Made by a program: the position numbers and the translations under genes
In this document: one piece after another, positions 60,145 to 64,000 of the stretch
Position numbering within the stretch: the stretch's first letter is position 1
How the letters are laid out: each line of letters starts with the position of its first letter
Notes under the pieces: generated by a model
What the model saw: only the letters and a program-made list of their open reading frames with translations
Database searches by the model: none
What the model was told of the DNA's origin: nothing
Source: Mesodorylaimus sp. YZB2_4
Lineage: Eukaryota > Nematoda > Enoplea > Dorylaimida > Dorylaimidae
NCBI GenBank assembly: GCA_030248295.1
Contig: JASANH010000156.1
Location: 124,001 to 188,000 of the forward strand
Direction of reading: 5' to 3'
DNA: 64,000 nt

Positions 60145-61404
60145 TCATGCCACAGATCCCATGGCTCTGACAACAGTCGCTCGTCTTTTTGCTCTTCTAC
60201 GAATCGTGTTTCTTCGTCTTTGACGCAAATCTCTGTTAAGGAGAGCGTAAAGAATTGGATTGACGGCCGAGTTGAGATAGGTACCGATATGCACTATGTA
60301 CATGATAATTACACCCGTTGTTTGCAGCTCTGATTCGAATAACATGACGTAAAAGGAGCCGAGCCAGTACGGTGTCCAACACCCAAAATGGAACAGGACC
60401 AGGAGCAGGGTCCTCGTTGTGACCGTTTTGACCCGTATTGTTGGGGCCCTTTTCAACACCTGGCCACCCCTCCGTCTCTGCAACGGCTGTTGGGTACTCG
60501 TCTCAGTGACAGAGGTCGGATCGTTGGAACTGACCAATCTTTTCCGACGCTTGTTCAGTGAGGTTAGCATGCTGGCATAAAAGACACTCATTAGAATAAG
60601 CGGGGCGAAAAATCCAAAGATAGCCAAGGCCACTGCGAAGTCGGCTTCGCCCACGAATGCGCAAGTTGGTGTGGTTTGGTTGCGCCCATGCTCGTCCTCG
60701 ATGGCCACCTGGATAATGTCCGTCTGAACATAGACGGGAAGTAAAAGGATGAAAGCGAATGATAGGCACAGAATGAGCACGATCACCGTGCCCCTTACAG
60801 AACGGATACGAAATAGTCTCTGAGGATACTTCACAGCCAGCAGACGATCCAGACTGAGACAGGTCAGAATGAAGGTGGACAGTGTCTTATTGACGCTGTC
60901 TATTGTGTAATAGACCGTGCACAGAGACCGATGGAAGATCCATCTTTGGAAAAATATGGTGGTCGATACCACGGCAGCATTGATTAGTACCAACGAGTCG
61001 ACCACACTCAATGCCAATATGTAAACCAGGATATGCGCATTTTGGTTGCTGCTGAACGAGGTCCCAGTGTGGGGCGCGGCACCCTGGTTTCGGGACAGTA
61101 AGATTTGGGTCACCGTCAGCACCACGGCCAAATTGGCGAACAGTGCGAATGAGAGAATGGCGTAGACTGTCCCCAAAAATACTCTGGACACTTCATTATC
61201 CGAAGTGGCGATCGAATATTGTTCGAACACTTCCTCCTCACCGACGCTCGTTTGTGGCATGGCAAAGATTCCATCAGGTTGGTGAGGTGGTGAGCCGAAG
61301 GAGTGATTTCGGGGCCGGTATCCGGGCAAGGACCAGAGTGGGCTGGCGGAGAAGGGAGTTGATTCAAGAAGGGAAGAAAGGAAGTCTGATGGCGAGTGGG
61401 TCAT
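60145..61404 (-). CDS. Rhodopsin-like (class A) peptide GPCR
   Basis: Single exon, 419 residues from the first ATG at 61404. Seven membrane segments are visible: TM1 VYAILSFALFANLAVVLTV, TM2 LVYILALSVVDSLVLI, TM3 after the conserved Cys (LCTVYYTIDSVNKTLSTF) ending DRLLAVKYP (a DRL variant of DRY), TM4 VIVLILCLSFAFILLLPV, TM5 FAVALAIFGFFAPLILMSV, TM6 LLLVLFHFGCWTPYW, TM7 with NSAVNPILY. A loop-2 Cys in TTPTCAFVG pairs with the TM3 Cys. The N terminus is Ser/Pro-rich and the tail short and Arg-rich (RDLRQRRRNTIRRRAKRR). Sequence style is that of the neuropeptide-receptor branch (somatostatin/allatostatin-C or AKH-like groups), but I cannot assign a ligand. Intronless structure might reflect retroposition. 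Confidence 0.9.
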   Translation of the reverse strand: MTHSPSDFLSSLLESTPFSASPLWSLPGYRPRNHSFGSPPHQPDGIFAMPQTSVGEEEVFEQYSIATSDNEVSRVFLGTVYAILSFALFANLAVVLTVTQILLSRNQGAAPHTGTSFSSNQNAHILVYILALSVVDSLVLINAAVVSTTIFFQRWIFHRSLCTVYYTIDSVNKTLSTFILTCLSLDRLLAVKYPQRLFRIRSVRGTVIVLILCLSFAFILLLPVYVQTDIIQVAIEDEHGRNQTTPTCAFVGEADFAVALAIFGFFAPLILMSVFYASMLTSLNKRRKRLVSSNDPTSVTETSTQQPLQRRRGGQVLKRAPTIRVKTVTTRTLLLVLFHFGCWTPYWLGSFYVMLFESELQTTGVIIMYIVHIGTYLNSAVNPILYALLNRDLRQRRRNTIRRRAKRRATVVRAMGSVA

Positions 61405-62394
61405 GAATGTCGAGTACTGATAATTTATCAATTACTGATAAGAAATAATTAATGGACCTTTTGCGACTAAAAAAACCACGGATCGATTTGGCGAAGCAGA
61501 GACCTGCGTTTCGTGTGGTAAAGCCAGATGATGAGCACTCAGATAAATTTCAGAGTCACCAATAAGATCCCGCGGTCGAGCCAAGAGAGATCATGAATGA
61601 AAGTAGAACCAACACCAGAACAAGGAGTCTTTGGTTGGGAAGGTCCAATGACGATTGCGATAAGTCTATCTTTCCGTTTTTCTCATCTCTCCGCCCCAAG
61701 AAACACTAATGAGAACCAGCTTCACTGTCCAGGATAATAGTGACCAGCATTACGGCACGTGGTTCAGTAGTCAAAGCCGAAATAGTTCCGCTTCTGTTCC
61801 ATATCAGATATCCTGAAAAAATAAGTCTCAGTGTTCCGATCCCCGCACCACTCACTCGTCTAGAACATGGTATTGTGACAAGACATTCTTGGAACCACTC
61901 GATACCTCCTCGACATTAGGTATGCACAAGACGAGCAATCATCGTGCCTGGACTACGCGTGGTCGGAATGAGCACGTAAAAGGAATTGTCATTTCCAGAC
62001 GTAAAATAGAAAATAAGCTGCCGAACAGGAAGCTCTGCACGCTCAGACCTCATGACCAGTTGTGCGTGGGGCAAGGATATATGCAGGTGGCCAACGTCAG
62101 CGGATCGAAATCGATATGTTGCAAAGACTAGACCACCACATCCATAATGCATGCCCCTGGTCCCGTAGGCACCGTAGCCCAATCAAATCAATGGGCTCTT
62201 GAAGAAAGACCAAATCGTGAATGGGTTCTTTTCAAAGACCAACTCCACGACTGTCTATCTTCTTCAGGATAACTTCTTGCATCGAAGACAGAGCCAGGCC
62301 GATTAGCCGCTTCGTTTCCACAACATGGCTAGGAAGGAGGGATTGGGTTGTAAGGAGCGAATTGCAGATGGATTTATTTGCTTTATAGAAACCA
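61405..62394. other. Upstream of the GPCR gene
   Basis: No gene recognised. Expected to hold the GPCR promoter. Confidence 0.35.
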
Positions 62395-62831
62395 GCTTTG
62401 ACGGAGGACAATGTGGACCCGGGAGCGATGGAAATAGCTAGCTACAATGCATGTTTTGCATTCGATCACTGTGTCAACATGTTTTTAAGTTTGTACTCGG
62501 CCCCAACTATTCAACAAGGGGACGAATGACGAACACTGGGCGCACCTGAACGAGGGCCTACTGTACCAGATCCAGCCTGTCCCTGAGGGCGGTTTGCATG
62601 CCCACTTCCAGGACACATTAGGCCATCGGACGCGTTGCAGAGCTCTCCGAGCTGATGCCATTCAGCATCTCCCAATACCTATGTCAATTCACAATTCAAT
62701 TTCTCTCTAACGCAATTACTCGTATTTTTCTTACTTTTCTTTGGTTCCAGAAAGGCTCTCCATGCCGAGATTGTGACGTCTATTCAAATGGACATCATCG
62801 CTCTGGTGAACATCAAGGAGCCCCGTGCATA
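62395..62831 (+). other. Possible exons of an unidentified gene
   Basis: After TTTATAG at about 62389 a frame reads KPALTEDNVDPGAMEIASY and FLSLYSAPTIQQGDE before a stop. Another frame at about 62529-62680 reads HWAHLNEGLLYQIQPVPEGG. After GGTTCCAG at about 62750 a third reads LHAEIVTSIQMDIIALVNIK and ends. They look protein-like but I could not join them in phase and recognise no family. Confidence 0.2.
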
Positions 62832-64000
62832 GGCAATAAGCCGGTTCCTTTCGAGTGCGGATGGTGACGGGTCGGTTGTAGGGCTGCTGATGACATTCAA
62901 AGCTCTATTCACTTCCGCAAACGACACGGCATAGCATAACCACTGGTAGTCCATTACTCAAAAATCCCTCCCCAGCCATGACCAAATCAAGCCCAACACC
63001 TACCTCACTCCGCATAAGGGAAGATCCAATGCGACATTGCCTCATCGCGCCGCTGGTCACGACTGCTGACCTGTCTAGTGCTTAGGCTGCGCCTCTGCCT
63101 TTAGTCACCCGCCGACTCGACGGAATATGTTATGGCCCTCGTATCCTTCAAGCAACCTTAAAAGGCACCTTCATTTCCTCCGGTCGTGCGCACTTAGAGT
63201 GGGTGGGAGTCGTGTTACTAGCCGCTTATTACAGGCAACCAATTCGCGGCACCATCCGTTGCTGATTGCAGGTGGCTCGCAATGCGTGCTTATCATCCAG
63301 CACCCTGACACACCCATCGACATTATCAAGCTCAAAACACCCACGTGACATAGTGACAAGACATCCTTGAGAGCCAGTGCCTATGAGGACACATGCTCTG
63401 CCCACCCACCACGCGACCTTCACCAACATAATTAAGCCTCGGCTTCCACTTTTAGCAACCCGTGTCTCTTCCATCCATCACTTGACCTTATTAGGCAACC
63501 CATCGGCGCAAAGTGTTTTTCACATTTCCAAACGCAATCACGACCAAAGCGGTTTATTGCAAATAGATACATAGTATTTCCAGATTTTACAAAAATAAAA
63601 TTAAGTTATCCTAAAGTTCACTGCCCTACACGAACGTACAAGACGCATGACACTTCGCAATGACAAGACAAACATGCAAGCTCAAAATGGAAACGACGCA
63701 AACACATAAGTTAAAGCTGCCTCACAAAAGCTGCTCGATGGCTGATCATTAGTGCAGCACATTTGCTAGACTGACTAAATTGTGATGACTAGACAAATCC
63801 ACAAAAATGCAAAACACTGCTTGACAATGTTAAATCGAAATACTCATTCGAGTACTTCAGACACTATCGAGGAAAATACGTACTATCCACAAAACCTGCC
63901 TCATACCTGCAAATATATTGCATACCTTTATCATCACCAATTGCATTCACTCTTCAACTCTTACGTGCCTTTTCCCTTTCCTCTGCCTCACCTGCTTCTT
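62832..64000. other. No gene recognised
   Basis: Right edge of the window. Only short unsupported frames. Confidence 0.4.

Overview
This window is genomic DNA of an invertebrate animal. Coding sequence is split by GT-AG introns of about 30 nt to over 3 kb, and the protein families are metazoan: a PKC-delta type kinase, NF-kB p105, an Olig-type bHLH, a cysteine-string protein, NRAMP, DEG/ENaC and a peptide GPCR. The SEC14-GOLD protein, the CAP and ShKT secreted proteins and the DEG/ENaC fragment look ecdysozoan and most nematode-like. A full NF-kB p105 is absent from Caenorhabditis, so if this is a nematode it probably belongs to an early-branching (Enoplea/Dorylaimia-like) lineage. A tardigrade is the main alternative. 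This placement is inference.

Layout, left to right. 1471-2655 (+) single-exon CRAL-TRIO/GOLD protein. About 5.0-15.7 kb (+) a novel-type protein kinase C with two candidate first exons. 16.4-19.2 kb (-) ribosomal protein S11. 19.5-24.9 kb a rearranged locus: a quiver/sleepless-like Ly6 gene (-) lies in one arm of a recent inverted duplication of about 980 bp; the other arm (+) carries a truncated copy; the spacer carries the 5' part of a DEG/ENaC channel gene with a tRNA-derived SINE in its intron. 25.1-32.4 kb (-) two tandem paralogues encoding CAP-domain secreted proteins with ShKT domains; the larger has a Ser/Thr mucin region built on a 51-bp minisatellite and six ShKT domains. 32.8-33.4 kb (+) a single-pass membrane protein. 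34.0-39.4 kb (-) NF-kB p105/Relish with RHD, IPT, ankyrin and death domains. 40.3-40.7 kb (-) a small tail-anchored coiled-coil protein. 41.8-42.3 kb (+) a small secreted peptide-precursor candidate, convergent with 42.7-45.6 kb (-) NRAMP metal transporter. 47.3-48.1 kb (-) a secreted PAN-domain protein ending in a predicted amidated peptide. 49.8-50.7 kb (-) Olig/Beta3-type bHLH. 50.7-55.3 kb repeat-like DNA, a perfect 34-bp palindrome and an unresolved Cys-rich coding region. 55.3-56.9 kb (-) cysteine-string protein. 57.5-58.7 kb two SINEs in inverted orientation. 60.1-61.4 kb (-) single-exon rhodopsin-like peptide GPCR. The remainder to 64 kb holds no gene I recognise.

The genes do not form one pathway. 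There is a loose neuronal/secretory flavour (cysteine-string protein, bHLH, GPCR, DEG/ENaC, quiver-like protein, two peptide-precursor candidates) and an immune/surface flavour (NF-kB, NRAMP, ShKT mucins). The items most worth a second look are the Ly6/DEG-ENaC inverted duplication, the CAP-mucin-ShKT pair, the two secreted peptide candidates and the unusual DNA-contact loop of the NF-kB. Exon joins were read by eye from splice sites, reading phase and family similarity; no alignment or expression data were available.
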